Source of the DNA: Chloroflexota bacterium
Lineage (GTDB): Bacteria; Chloroflexota; Ktedonobacteria; Ktedonobacterales; JADMIN01
DNA length: 64,000 nucleotides
Direction: 5' to 3'
Assembly: GCA_021323855.1 (NCBI GenBank)
Contig: JAJPKE010000013.1
Location: 62,001-126,000, forward strand
Position 1 is the first letter of the stretch. The number at the start of each line of letters is the position of its first letter. Under the pieces are notes generated by a model. It saw only the letters and a list, made by a program, of their open reading frames with translations. It had not been told where the DNA came from and made no database searches. A program made the translations under genes and the position numbers. Below, in pieces: positions 25,550-34,301 of the stretch.

Positions 25550-27199
25550 ATGGATGAGGTGATGGCGCACGGCGGTCTGCTCGTCGCGGAGATGCTCCAG
25601 CGCGAGGGCGTCGAGATTGTCTTTACGCTCAGCGCCGGTCATCTGGCATCGGTCTACGATGGCTGCGTGCGGCGCGGCATCCGCGTGATGGACTTCCGCC
25701 ATGAGCAGTCGGCGGCGCATGCGGCGGAGGGCTGGGCGAAGGTGACACGACGGCCTGGGGTGGCGCTGCTCACCGCCGGACCCGGCATCACTGATGGCGT
25801 CACCGGCATCGCCAACGCCTACATGGCTGGTAGCCCGATGATCGTCATCGGCGGCGCGGCGCCCATCGCGCAGTGGGACAAGGGCGCGCTGCAAGAGTTG
25901 CCGCATCTCGATCTCCTGCGCCCGATCACCAAATGGGCGCGCTCGGTTTCGCAGACGCAGCGGCTCGCCGACTATACCGCGATGGCCTTCCGTGAGGCGC
26001 TGGCTGGCAAGCCGGGGCCGGTCTTCCTCGAATGTCCGATGGACGTGTTGAACAATATCATCCCCACCAGCGAGGCCGTACTGCCACCGGCAGGCGAGCG
26101 CACGCCAGCAAAGCCACAGGGCGACCCGGCGCGCATCGAGCAGGCGGTGGCGCTGCTGCAACAGGCGGCGCATCCAGTGATCTTCGCTGGCACCACCGTC
26201 TGGTGGGATGACGCCGCCGCGCCGTTGCGAGCGCTGGCCGAGCGTTTGCAGGCGCCGGTCTTCCTCAACGGCAGCGGACGCGGCAGCCTGCCGCCTGACC
26301 ATCCGCTCTTCTTTTCGCGGGCGCGTCGCACCGCGCTGGGCGGCGCTGATGTGCTGCTGCTCGTCGGTACCAAGCTCGATTTCCGTCTAAATTTCGGCCA
26401 GCCACCGCTGATTCCGGCGGAGACAAAACTCATCTGGCTGGATACGCAGGCGCAAGATATTGGCGTCAATCGCGCCGCCGAGGTTGGCATCACCGGCGAT
26501 GTCGGCGCGATCATGGCGCAGATAGAACATGGACTAGGGAAGGCAGCCGATCACTCCTCCTGGCTGGCGACGTTGCGCGAGGCAGAGGAGAAGGGACGCG
26601 AAGCCGAGGAGGCGCTGATGCGCTCCGACGCGACGCCGATTCACCCGATGCGCCTCTGCCGCGAGCTGCGCGACATCCTCGCTCACGATGCGTATGTCGT
26701 CGGTGACGGCGGCGATATCGTCAGCTATGGTGGGCGTGTGCTGCACGCCTGGGAGCCGGGACACTGGCTGGACGCCGGGCCGATGGGCACGCTGGGCGCT
26801 GGTCCGGGCTTTGCCATTGCCGCGAAGCTGGCGCATCCAGAAAAACAGGTGGCGCTGCTCTTGGGCGATGGCAGCTTCGGGTTGAACGGCATGGAGTTCG
26901 AGACGATGGCGCGGCACAACCTGCCCATTGTCGGCGTGATCGGCAACGACGGCCAGTGGGCGACGATCAAGCACCCGCAGAAGGCGATGCTCGGCCATAG
27001 CACCGGCTCCGACCTTGCGCCGGGCATCCGCTACGACCGCATGGTAGAGGCGTTTGGCGGCCACGGCGAACTGGTGGAGCGCCCGGAGGATATTCGCCCC
27101 GCGCTAGAACGCGCCTTCGCCTCTGGCAAGCCCGCCTGCGTCAATGTGCTGACGGACCCCAATGTCGTCTACAATCGCATGACGCAAGTGGCGGTATAA
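25550..27199 (+). CDS. thiamine-diphosphate-dependent enzyme (acetolactate synthase / 2-hydroxyacyl-CoA lyase type)
   Basis: This 549-residue protein has the three domains of the pyruvate-oxidase-like TPP family: N-terminal pyrimidine-binding (Glu in MDFRHEQSAAHAAEGWAKVT, which activates TPP), a central domain (residues 190-330), and C-terminal PP-binding with GDGSFGLNGMEFETMARHN and the closing GVIGNDG. The overall layout and GPGITDGVTGIANAYMAGSP resemble 2-hydroxyacyl-CoA lyase and oxalyl-CoA decarboxylase as much as catabolic acetolactate synthase, so the substrate is open. No regulatory small subunit (ilvN) follows. GAGAGGATGGG precedes the ATG at 25550; it begins 24 bases after pcrA and may be co-transcribed. 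Confidence 0.82.
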   Translation: MDEVMAHGGLLVAEMLQREGVEIVFTLSAGHLASVYDGCVRRGIRVMDFRHEQSAAHAAEGWAKVTRRPGVALLTAGPGITDGVTGIANAYMAGSPMIVIGGAAPIAQWDKGALQELPHLDLLRPITKWARSVSQTQRLADYTAMAFREALAGKPGPVFLECPMDVLNNIIPTSEAVLPPAGERTPAKPQGDPARIEQAVALLQQAAHPVIFAGTTVWWDDAAAPLRALAERLQAPVFLNGSGRGSLPPDHPLFFSRARRTALGGADVLLLVGTKLDFRLNFGQPPLIPAETKLIWLDTQAQDIGVNRAAEVGITGDVGAIMAQIEHGLGKAADHSSWLATLREAEEKGREAEEALMRSDATPIHPMRLCRELRDILAHDAYVVGDGGDIVSYGGRVLHAWEPGHWLDAGPMGTLGAGPGFAIAAKLAHPEKQVALLLGDGSFGLNGMEFETMARHNLPIVGVIGNDGQWATIKHPQKAMLGHSTGSDLAPGIRYDRMVEAFGGHGELVERPEDIRPALERAFASGKPACVNVLTDPNVVYNRMTQVAV

Positions 27200-27627
27200 G
27201 AATAGTCATAGAAAAACGGGGGGGCAACCCACCCACATCCGTGTGGGTGGGTTGCCCCAACAGACAGAACCCCACTACAGAATCCAAACAAATCCAACAG
27301 AACCCACAACAGGCGCCAACGCATTGAGGCGTCTGCGGCGGTCCTTCACCACGAATGCAAGCAACGCTTGCCGGGCTACCTCGCCGCTTCGCGTTCCCCC
27401 CTGCCGTGTAACCGGCCCCCACCTCTCACGAAACAGTATAGCGGGCGAGAGTGGCTGAGCGCCCCACGGAAAACCGTAGTTTTTTACACGAATTCGTGTA
27501 AAATCTGAGAAAACGAACGCGCAAAAAGAGGAGAAGCCTGACATAAAATAGGCTTTAGCCGCCGCAAGCCGCTGTGCCTTCAGGCCATGCGGATAGACTC
27601 TGCGGCTTGAGCCATTCTTCCTAGTGG
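27200..27627. other. intergenic region left of the TnpB element
   Basis: After the 17-bp hairpin, this gap of more than 400 bases holds a perfect 22-base palindrome (27482-27503, centre ACACGAATTCGTGT, flanked by TTTT and AAAA) and an inverted repeat CAAGCCGC / GCGGCTTG (27565-27572, 27602-27609). These may belong to the element's left end. No gene seen. Confidence 0.45.
27221..27258 (+). terminator. perfect 17-bp hairpin after TPP-enzyme gene
   Basis: GGGGCAACCCACCCACA and its exact complement are separated by TCCG and begin 22 bases after the stop codon. There is no T run, so it may end transcripts by another route, protect a 3' end, or be a mobile palindrome. It lies close to the left side of the TnpB element. 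Confidence 0.55.
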
Positions 27628-27664
27628 TTGCCATGACACTGCCGTTGTGATAGAATAGTGTCAT
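27628..27664 (+). promoter_or_regulatory. promoter with overlapping palindromic operator for RHH-tnpB
   Basis: TTGCCA (27628-27633) and TAGAAT (27651-27656) are exactly 17 bases apart. An inverted repeat ATGACACT (27633-27640) / AGTGTCAT (27657-27664) spans the promoter and the RHH start codon. Transcription from this -10 box should begin at or next to the ATG at 27663, giving a leaderless mRNA. Repression by the RHH protein is the natural inference. Confidence 0.6.
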
Positions 27665-27851
27665 GGATACAGCACACAAAGAGGTTCGCATCACGCTACG
27701 GATGCCCGCTGAAGTAGCCGAGCAGATGAAACAATCAGCCCACGCCAACGACCGTTCCTTTAACGGCGAGATTGTGCGGGCGCTTCGAGAATATCTAGCG
27801 AACCAGCCACGACAACAGCCGCGACAACGGAAACGAGAACAGCAGCCGTGA
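27663..27851 (+). CDS. Arc-type ribbon-helix-helix protein linked to TnpB
   Basis: This is a 62-residue protein. Residues 7-46 (VRITLRMPAEVAEQMKQSA then HANDRSFNGEIVRALREYL) match the Arc/MetJ ribbon-helix-helix: a beta-strand with alternating polar residues (R, T, R) that would enter the DNA major groove, helix A, and helix B beginning SFNGEIV. The basic Gln/Arg tail (QPRQQPRQRKREQQ) may bind nucleic acid. There is no Shine-Dalgarno; the predicted transcript starts at the ATG. It overlaps tnpB by four bases (GTGA), so both are translated together. It sits where IS605 elements usually carry tnpA. Confidence 0.75.
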   Translation: MDTAHKEVRITLRMPAEVAEQMKQSAHANDRSFNGEIVRALREYLANQPRQQPRQRKREQQP

Positions 27852-28975
27852 GTGAGCAGACGGCACAGACGGGACGCAAGAGCTTCAAGTACAAACTTAA
27901 GCCGACACCTGAACAGGAACAGGCGATGAGTGAGATACTGTGGCGCTGCCGTGTGCTGTACAATGCTGGTCTGCAAGAGCGCAAGGAAGCGTGGGAGAAA
28001 TGCCATATCACCGTTACACGGTTTCAGCAGGAAGCGCAGTTGAAAGACATCCGCGCCGAACACCCTGAATACGCTATCGTTCATAGTCATGTGCTGCAAG
28101 ATGTGCTGGCACGACTCGATAAAGGGTTTCAAGCCTTCTTCCGGCGTGTAAAAAGTGGTGAGAAGCCAGGCTACCCGCGTTTTCAGGGACGTGACCGTTA
28201 CCACTCCTTCACCTACAAGGAATACGGCAACGGCGCACGGCTGGATAATGGCTTTCTGATTCTCAGCAAGATTGGCCGTATCGCCGTGCGCTGGTCCCGT
28301 GCGCTGGAAGGCACGCCCAAGACCGTCACGCTCTCCAAAGAAGCGGATGGGTGGTATGTGGTGTTCTCCTGTGCCGAGGTGCCTGCACAGCCCTTGCCGC
28401 TCACTGGCCAGGAAACCGGCATAGATGTAGGTATTAAGGCGTTCTATGTAGACGCGCACGGCCACCTGTGCCAGAACCCCAAGTTCTTCCGCAAGGCAGA
28501 AGCGGCGTTGCGCAGGAAACAGCGTAAACTCGCTAGGTGTGAGAAGGGCAGCAAGAACCGTCAGGAAGTCAAGGCGCAGGTTGTCAAGCAGCACCAAAAA
28601 GTCAAACGGCAACGCTGCGACTTCCATCACAAGGAAGCCCTAAACTTGCTGCGCCAGTACGACACGATCTATGTCGAGGACTTGCAGGTGGCCAACATGG
28701 TGAAGAATCATCATCTCGCCAAGTCCATTAGTGATGCTGGGTGGGCACAGTTCCGTTCCATACTCGACTACAAGGCAGCATGCGCCGGTAAGCGAGTGGT
28801 CGCGGTGCCCCCACACTACACCAGCCAGGTCTGTAGCCGGTGTGGCGCGTACGTCCAGAAAAGCCTCAGTGTCAGGACGCATGTGTGTCCTGCGTGCGGG
28901 CTGGTCTTGGATAGAGACCACAACAGCGCGATAGAAATTATGGGGCGCGGGCAGCGCCTTCGGGGGGTAACGTAG
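27848..28975 (+). CDS. tnpB: TnpB RNA-guided nuclease of an IS1341-like (IS200/IS605 group) element
   Basis: This 375-residue protein begins with the HTH_OrfB domain (KSFKYKLKPTPEQEQAM), followed by the RuvC-like nuclease: Asp193 (GIDVGIKAF), Glu277 (TIYVEDLQVANM) and the DRDHNSAIEIM segment with Asp355/357. Between the last two lies a zinc finger (CSRCG ... HVCPACG). All catalytic and zinc residues are present, so the protein should be active. TnpB uses an omegaRNA made from the element's right end to cut target DNA next to the transposon motif. The GTG start overlaps the upstream RHH stop codon. No TnpA is encoded in the window, so movement would need a partner elsewhere. Confidence 0.93.
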   Translation: MSEQTAQTGRKSFKYKLKPTPEQEQAMSEILWRCRVLYNAGLQERKEAWEKCHITVTRFQQEAQLKDIRAEHPEYAIVHSHVLQDVLARLDKGFQAFFRRVKSGEKPGYPRFQGRDRYHSFTYKEYGNGARLDNGFLILSKIGRIAVRWSRALEGTPKTVTLSKEADGWYVVFSCAEVPAQPLPLTGQETGIDVGIKAFYVDAHGHLCQNPKFFRKAEAALRRKQRKLARCEKGSKNRQEVKAQVVKQHQKVKRQRCDFHHKEALNLLRQYDTIYVEDLQVANMVKNHHLAKSISDAGWAQFRSILDYKAACAGKRVVAVPPHYTSQVCSRCGAYVQKSLSVRTHVCPACGLVLDRDHNSAIEIMGRGQRLRGVT

Positions 28976-29035
28976 CGGGGTGCCGCATGCGTTCTCCGAG
29001 AATCCATCACGCTTTAGCGTGCGTGGAGTGTCAAT
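28976..29035 (+). mobile_element. likely right end of the TnpB element / omegaRNA scaffold 3' part
   Basis: Directly after tnpB there is a hairpin CACGC-TTTA-GCGTG (29008-29021) followed by GTGGAGTGTCAATTC. Subterminal hairpins and an end near TCAA are usual for this group. The exact boundary cannot be set without an empty site. The omegaRNA would cover this and the tnpB 3' end, with the guide taken from sequence just outside. Confidence 0.5.
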
Positions 29036-29071
29036 TCTCTTCGACGCAAGGGATACAGCGAAATAGCACAG

Positions 29072-29977
29072 TTAGAATAGGCGCTGGCCGTAGGCGAGGA
29101 AATAGGGCCAGATGTAGCGATTGCGGGCGATTTCCAGTCGCGCGGCGTTCATTGCGCCATCATATGCCTCTTCGGTGGCGATACCCTGAGCGATGATGAT
29201 GCCGCGTATACCGCGATGCAGTGAGTAGTAATCGGTCTCCACCATCAAGCCAAGATGTCCGCCCAGCCGGCCCAACGGCAGTGGTAGATCGCGGGTAGTA
29301 ACGTTCTGTGCGCCTGCCTGGCGCAGAAAATCGCCGATATGCGGCGTAATCGTGGTATCCACGCCGCGCCTGCTACTGACGGCGATGAGCCACTCACGCA
29401 ATTGATTCATCGCCGGACCGCCCGTCGCCGGAATCGCCTCCACCAGCTCAATCCAGCCGCCGGGCGCCGTCACGCGATACAACTCGTTGACCACCGATTG
29501 CCAGCGCGCGGCGGGAATGGCCGCCACGACCAGCCGTTGATGCACGAATTGAAACGATTTATCGGCGAAGGGCAGCCCATGCAGGAGGTTGTGTTGAATA
29601 AAGGTGTAGTTGTCGGGTCGCCGGTCCAGGCCATGCCCCAGGACAGCCGCCTCATCCACCGGCGGCGTCACGATGTCCACGCCAACAGTATTGGCAAGCG
29701 GAAACTCCGCCGCCATCTCCATCGCCCAGCGTCCGGTGCCTGTCGCCACATCGAGGATGCTGGTCGGGCTGCCGATAGGTGCGGCATAATTGCCCTGCAT
29801 GGCGTAGCGCATCATATAATGCTGGAAGTCGAGCCGGTTGACCTCAGTATCGTCTTTGGGCAGAAAATATGGCGCTTCTGTGAGATAGCGCCTGCCGCCG
29901 GTAAAAAAGAATCCGCGTCGCTGGCGTGCTGTAGATGCTACATTGCGCTTTCGCTTGCCCAGGCCGAACCATCCCAT
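29072..29977 (-). CDS. class I SAM-dependent methyltransferase
   Basis: This protein of about 301 residues has SAM motif I SILDVATGTGRWAMEMA, motif II (NTVGVDIVTPP), a post-II segment (FIQHNLLHGLPFADKSFQFV) and motif III (GGWIELVEAI). The layout is that of UbiE/small-molecule methyltransferases. A basic N-terminal stretch (KRKRNVASTARQRR) precedes the domain and a C-terminal extension (ARNRYIWPYFLAYGQRLF) ends it. The substrate is not known. GGGGAG upstream supports the ATG at 29977; the longer frame begins with TTG. It faces the TnpB right end. Confidence 0.85.
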   Translation of the reverse strand: MGWFGLGKRKRNVASTARQRRGFFFTGGRRYLTEAPYFLPKDDTEVNRLDFQHYMMRYAMQGNYAAPIGSPTSILDVATGTGRWAMEMAAEFPLANTVGVDIVTPPVDEAAVLGHGLDRRPDNYTFIQHNLLHGLPFADKSFQFVHQRLVVAAIPAARWQSVVNELYRVTAPGGWIELVEAIPATGGPAMNQLREWLIAVSSRRGVDTTITPHIGDFLRQAGAQNVTTRDLPLPLGRLGGHLGLMVETDYYSLHRGIRGIIIAQGIATEEAYDGAMNAARLEIARNRYIWPYFLAYGQRLF

Positions 29978-30080
29978 ACGCGCGCTCCCCTTCAATAACG
30001 ATGTATCATAGCCTGATACTCAAAGGGTAGCAGCCGTTGTCAAGATGATATTGCTTCAGTCCGTTCGCCGTGCGCGTATG

Positions 30081-31658
30081 TCAGCCCTCCAACGCCGCCA
30101 ATGCCCGGTGCAAGGATGCCAATACACGTGGATAGCGGCGATTCTTGGGCACAAGCGTTACCGCCTGCTGAGCATAACGCACGCCCTGGGCAAGATGCGT
30201 TCGTGCCGCCGCTATATCGCCTGCTTTTGCTTCTGTTTGCGCCCAACGCCGCTCATTTACTGCCCTACCAAACCAAAGCTCGGCAAATCCTCTGGCTGCC
30301 AATTCGGGATCATCCGCAGGCTTTGTTTCTGCATCTGCCAACGCCTGCTCATATCCCTTATCAGCCGCTGCATATCGTCCACTTTCGCTCAAAACCCGAA
30401 AGCGTCTTTGAAATGCCCAGCGATTCCTATGTGGTAGACCACGCCCTGACCCGCTTCCTCTGTACAAAACACTTATCCCGCGCGAAGTACTCTCAGTGAG
30501 CAATGCCAATTGCGCATCTACTTCGATCAGCGGGCGCAAGCCCTCCAAGAACAATTTGTCTTCGTCCGGTCGCTCATCTTCCCCTTCTTCCCAAAGCTCA
30601 TCCTGCTTGTCCTCCAGTACCTCCATTAGCGCATACATCTGGCGCAGCAATTGGCGATGCGTTTGCTTGATCTCCCAGCCAATGTGTTGGATGCGGGCAT
30701 GGCTATCTTGCTGGTAGTTCCGGCGCAGTTGAGCGCGCATCTCATCAGGGTCCATCGCGCGCATCTTTTGCTGCCATTCTTGCATCGCTTCGACACTCTG
30801 CGCGTACATGTCCCCGTCTTGAAGTTCGCTATATCGTTGGCGCTCCGCAAGAAGCCGATTATCAGTTGGATTGAGAGTCTGCTGCAATGCCTGAACAGCC
30901 CAATCAACTTGTCGCTCAAGCGCATCAACTTCCTCAATGCTCAGCGTTTCTTCGCGCAACCGTTTGGTTTCGCGTCGTGCCACTCGCCGTGCCTTGATAG
31001 TATCTTCGGTGCCCTGAGCCTGTTCCTGCTGTTGAGTTTTTGCGGGAGGAGACGAGGCTGCTGGACGTAACCAACCACCTTCTAGAGTGATTGAAAGTTT
31101 TTCATGTGGATAGTAGCGCGACTGAGCCAGATACCCCCCATCGAGTTCGCGCTCCAACCAATCCTCGACCGAGGGCGCGCAGAAGCTGAGATGACTCCAT
31201 TCGTAGTTCGGTTCCTCAATATATACATGTCCCCTTTCGAGGTCCAGCACTATCCCAACGTCTCCATAGATAGTGCCGATAATGAGCTGAACGAACCCAT
31301 GGGGCCAATCATCGGGGATGCTATCTTCGCCCAACGAAATATAGGTTCCCGGCTGCTGTCGCATTGCTTCAACTAACTCCGGCGCCAGCCGTAGCACAGC
31401 ATCATCTATTTGTTCCTGCACTTCTCCAACTTGCTTACGCCTCGCATAGTCTTTCGTACGCTCTCCCTGCTCGCTCAAAGCCTGAATGCGGAGATCGCCA
31501 GGGCCATTTGTGAGGTATAGCATGCGCAGCATCGCAGGCAGCCGGTATCCTAGATTCTCCTCATCTCTCAACAATTGCTCTTCGGTCATTGGCTGGCGCT
31601 TCAAGTCAGGGTTACGAGCGCGCAGGCGTTCACACAAAACAGCATGTCGAATATTCAC
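30081..31658 (-). CDS. SUKH (SMI1/KNR4)-like protein with coiled-coil and TPR regions
   Basis: This 525-residue protein begins with a SMI1/KNR4-type fold (residues 20-185): TEEQLLRDEENLGYRLPAML followed by RMLYLTNGPG, then GVVLDL-like strands and the terminal YEWSHLSFCAPSVEDWLERE. SUKH domains serve as immunity proteins or as adaptors in polymorphic toxin and other systems. A long helical, Gln/Glu-rich middle (215-390) probably forms coiled coils. The last 110 residues (YAAADKGYEQALADAETKPA, then AAARTHLAQGVRYAQQAVTL) are TPR-like. It resembles Ktedonobacteria-style regulatory proteins of unknown role. No toxin gene is adjacent. The base composition is slightly more AT-rich than its neighbours. 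Confidence 0.65.
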   Translation of the reverse strand: MNIRHAVLCERLRARNPDLKRQPMTEEQLLRDEENLGYRLPAMLRMLYLTNGPGDLRIQALSEQGERTKDYARRKQVGEVQEQIDDAVLRLAPELVEAMRQQPGTYISLGEDSIPDDWPHGFVQLIIGTIYGDVGIVLDLERGHVYIEEPNYEWSHLSFCAPSVEDWLERELDGGYLAQSRYYPHEKLSITLEGGWLRPAASSPPAKTQQQEQAQGTEDTIKARRVARRETKRLREETLSIEEVDALERQVDWAVQALQQTLNPTDNRLLAERQRYSELQDGDMYAQSVEAMQEWQQKMRAMDPDEMRAQLRRNYQQDSHARIQHIGWEIKQTHRQLLRQMYALMEVLEDKQDELWEEGEDERPDEDKLFLEGLRPLIEVDAQLALLTESTSRGISVLYRGSGSGRGLPHRNRWAFQRRFRVLSESGRYAAADKGYEQALADAETKPADDPELAARGFAELWFGRAVNERRWAQTEAKAGDIAAARTHLAQGVRYAQQAVTLVPKNRRYPRVLASLHRALAALEG

Positions 31659-31832
31659 GCCAGATGACCTCCTTCACTTCCCCGCCCAAAGCAAAATGCA
31701 AACGACACAGGCATCATACCTCAGCGACAGGAGAAATGCCCTATTTACCTGAATAATGTTATAATGAGACCAGGAATCAAGCGACACCAAAGAATAAACG
31801 AGCGGGCGGTGATATGTGGGCAGGAGGATGGC

Positions 31833-32396
31833 ATGACCGAACATGATGACCTATTCGCCGCTTTGCAATCGCTCGGCGCCACTTCTGCCCAGAGCATCCA
31901 AGAAATACTCCGGGATGGCCTGCTGACCGGGATGCTGGATGTTATAGAACAGTACCCCGCTGATTATACAAGCATGGAGATTCAGCAGGCCGCAGCGCAG
32001 TATACACAGCAACTCACGGGCGATGCGCAGATCGTGCAGGGCGTTGGTGGCATCTTCGGCGATAGCTACGTCATCGGCTGGCAAGCGCAGCAGCGCCTCT
32101 TTACACAACTAGCGTCTCAGCCAGATGTCGTCATACGTGGCATTCTCGCTGGCATGTCTGAGGCAATTACGTCCTATCCAACCGAACAGGACCCAGCGAC
32201 ATTGGCGACCCTCGTGGAAACAGCGATGGAACCGATGCCCGCTGAGTTAGCCCCGCGTGACCTCCCCGTGACTGCGGAACAGGAGGCGGCCTATAAGGAG
32301 TGGTACACGCAGGTGTTCATACGAGGCTACCAGTTGCAATACGCGATGGTGCAGCAATTGTTAGGGCAGGTGCCAACCGCCAACGATGCCCCCTGA
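31833..32396 (+). CDS. hypothetical protein
   Basis: I do not recognise this 187-residue protein. It is acidic, mostly helical by appearance (LFAALQSLGATSAQSIQEIL, then MSEAITSYPTEQDPATLATL) and contains no signal peptide, metal motif or membrane segment. A central segment GGIFGDSYVIGWQAQQRLFT might form a strand-helix unit. GGAGG upstream places the start at the ATG at 31833. Its neighbours are the divergent SUKH-like gene and the convergent isoaspartyl peptidase gene. Confidence 0.55.
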   Translation: MTEHDDLFAALQSLGATSAQSIQEILRDGLLTGMLDVIEQYPADYTSMEIQQAAAQYTQQLTGDAQIVQGVGGIFGDSYVIGWQAQQRLFTQLASQPDVVIRGILAGMSEAITSYPTEQDPATLATLVETAMEPMPAELAPRDLPVTAEQEAAYKEWYTQVFIRGYQLQYAMVQQLLGQVPTANDAP

Positions 32397-32477
32397 CGCA
32401 ACATTAGCGGTCAGCTTCCCTCGATGAGCGCGACGGGCAACTGCATCAGTCAGTTCCACGCAGCGGATGAGACGGAG

Positions 32478-33509
32478 TTACACCCCAGCAAACGGCGTAT
32501 CCATCCCTTCGATAATGAAGGCGTGGGCCATCGTCTGCGTATTGCGCGCATAGCCAACGCGACCCGCGCCATCCAGCAGGATCAGGCCACCATCGCCGTG
32601 AACGCGCGTATCCAGCAGGCGAATGGCGGCGATGGCCGCCGCCTGTGCGGAGTGACCAGCGGCGATGAAGTCCAGCGCGCGCCGTGCCAGCAGCAGCCGG
32701 ATGAAGTCTTCGCCGTGGCCGGTGCTGGAGACGCCGCCCAGGCCGTCCTCGGCGCAGAAGCCGCAGCCCGGCAGCGGTGTGTCACCGATGCGTCCCGGAT
32801 GCTTGGCCGCGATGCCGCCGGTGGAGGCGCCCGCCGCCGTATGCCCAGCGGCATCCACTGCCACCGCGCCGACCGTGCCGTGCTTGTGTCCATCCACATG
32901 CACCGGCTGCGCATCTACCTGTGCGCCAACCTTGCCGCTTCTCCTGCCGTTCTTCGCGCTGCCAGCCTTTTCAGCCTTTTCGCTCTTTCCATTGCTGTTG
33001 CTATGCGGACCCGCGCCAACGTCGAGTTGCGAGCCGATGTTGACATCATCGCCCGCCGCATAGCCACGCTGCCAGCGCGCATACTGGGCAGGCGTCACCA
33101 ACTCACCCGGCTCGCAAAGCGCCATGCCAGCGTTGACGGCGAACTCTTCCGCGCCCGCGCCCATCAGCAACACATGCGGGCTGGCCAGCACAGACCGCGC
33201 CAGCGCGATGGGATTTTTGATGCGCTCGACGCCGGCCACCGCGCCGATATCCAGCGTCGCGCCGTCCATCAGGCCAGCGTCCAATTGCGCGCGGCCATCC
33301 TTCGTCAGCACCGCGCCGGTGCCCGCGTTGAAGCCAGGATTATCTTCCAGCGCCATGATTGCCGCCTGCACAGCATCCAGCGCACTCCCACCCTGCACCA
33401 GGATGCGCCAGCCAGCCACCGCCGCCGCGCGGCAACCTTCACGCGCCGCCTCGTAGCGGTCGCGGCTCATGGCACCAGCGCCGCCATGCACAATCAACGC
33501 GAGACCCAT
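32478..33509 (-). CDS. isoaspartyl peptidase / plant-type L-asparaginase (Ntn hydrolase)
   Basis: This precursor of about 343 residues belongs to the Ntn-hydrolase family that cleaves isoaspartyl dipeptides or L-asparagine. The N-terminus LALIVHGGAGAMSR and NPGFNAGTGAVLTKDG are typical. Autocleavage is expected before the Thr of KHGTVGAVAVDAAGHTAAGA, which becomes the nucleophile of the beta chain; ASTGGIAAKHPGRIGDTPLP and GYARNTQTMAHAFI follow as in the family. The linker just before the cleavage site is long, Lys/Ser/Gly-rich and apparently disordered (about 35 residues). GGAGG ten bases upstream supports the ATG at 33509. Confidence 0.92.
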   Translation of the reverse strand: MGLALIVHGGAGAMSRDRYEAAREGCRAAAVAGWRILVQGGSALDAVQAAIMALEDNPGFNAGTGAVLTKDGRAQLDAGLMDGATLDIGAVAGVERIKNPIALARSVLASPHVLLMGAGAEEFAVNAGMALCEPGELVTPAQYARWQRGYAAGDDVNIGSQLDVGAGPHSNSNGKSEKAEKAGSAKNGRRSGKVGAQVDAQPVHVDGHKHGTVGAVAVDAAGHTAAGASTGGIAAKHPGRIGDTPLPGCGFCAEDGLGGVSSTGHGEDFIRLLLARRALDFIAAGHSAQAAAIAAIRLLDTRVHGDGGLILLDGAGRVGYARNTQTMAHAFIIEGMDTPFAGV

Positions 33510-33713
33510 AATCGCTACGCCTCCGCCTCTGGAATCAGGTGAGCGCGCCCGCGCCACTGCCGGCAACGCTCGTATCTTCCATTGTAGCAGACACATTCAC
33601 AGCGGCATAGCGGGCAAGGTAGATTGGCATGCGTGATGCGCAACCAACAAGCGATGCCGCTCGAAACGCGCCGCATGGTGAGCAGTGACAGCAACAATGG
33701 GAGGAAATAACTC

Positions 33714-34292
33714 ATGGCACAACAGATAACCGGGCGATTTCCAGACCGCGCCTCAGCCCAGCGCGCGCTCAGTGCGCTGCAAGCGGCGGGATTCGCGCCC
33801 ACCAGCCTGGATAATGACATGCAGGGCGACGAATACGCGCCGGATAATCAGACAGGTATACAGCAGAGAGGCGTGCTTATCACGGTGGATGCGAGCGGAC
33901 GCGAAGACGAAGCGCGACAGATCATGCAGCAGAACGGCGCTGAAGCTCAGGGTGCATCCGGCGCATCGGGTACGTCAGGCATATCGAGCGTGTCGGGTAT
34001 GCCACCGCGCACCGCGCCGATCATTCCCAATCCGCCTAACCAACCTAATCAGCCAGCGCAACGACGCGACGATATGCCAGGCAAACTGTCACCAGATGCG
34101 CAGGTAGAGACGCAGCCGGGACAAGCTGACCAGATGACCGGCGGATTCGATGAACCTGACCATCCCATCACCGACGCCGATATTATCGCCAGCGAATCCG
34201 CGCGCCGCCAGCAGCAACAGCCCAACCTCGATGCGCCGGATACAGCAGATGCAGCAGGCGGCCTGAATACCTCGCAGGAACAGCCATCCTAG
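33714..34292 (+). CDS. general stress protein 17M/YflT-like domain protein
   Basis: In this 192-residue protein, residues 1-75 form a small alpha/beta unit (QITGRFPDRASAQRALSALQ then AAGFAPTSLD, and GVLITVDASGREDEARQIMQ), as in the YflT/GsiB-associated general stress domain found in low-GC and Chloroflexi proteins. The remaining 115 residues are polar and disordered with Gly-Ala-Ser and Pro-Asn-Gln runs (GASGASGTSGISSVSG). GGGAGGA precedes the ATG. It converges on ftsH with a palindromic repeat in the gap. A stress role is inferred from the family. Confidence 0.65.
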   Translation: MAQQITGRFPDRASAQRALSALQAAGFAPTSLDNDMQGDEYAPDNQTGIQQRGVLITVDASGREDEARQIMQQNGAEAQGASGASGTSGISSVSGMPPRTAPIIPNPPNQPNQPAQRRDDMPGKLSPDAQVETQPGQADQMTGGFDEPDHPITDADIIASESARRQQQQPNLDAPDTADAAGGLNTSQEQPS

Positions 34293-34301
34293 CGAAAAAT
34301 A

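Noticed and set aside
27275-28630. 451-codon open frame antisense to tnpB
   Set aside because: It mirrors the tnpB codons, has no ribosome site or similarity, and is Cys/Arg/Leu-rich shadow sequence.
32424-33542. 372-codon plus-strand frame antisense to the isoaspartyl peptidase gene
   Set aside because: The opposite strand has a full Ntn-hydrolase with all motifs; this frame is Arg/Ala-rich shadow.
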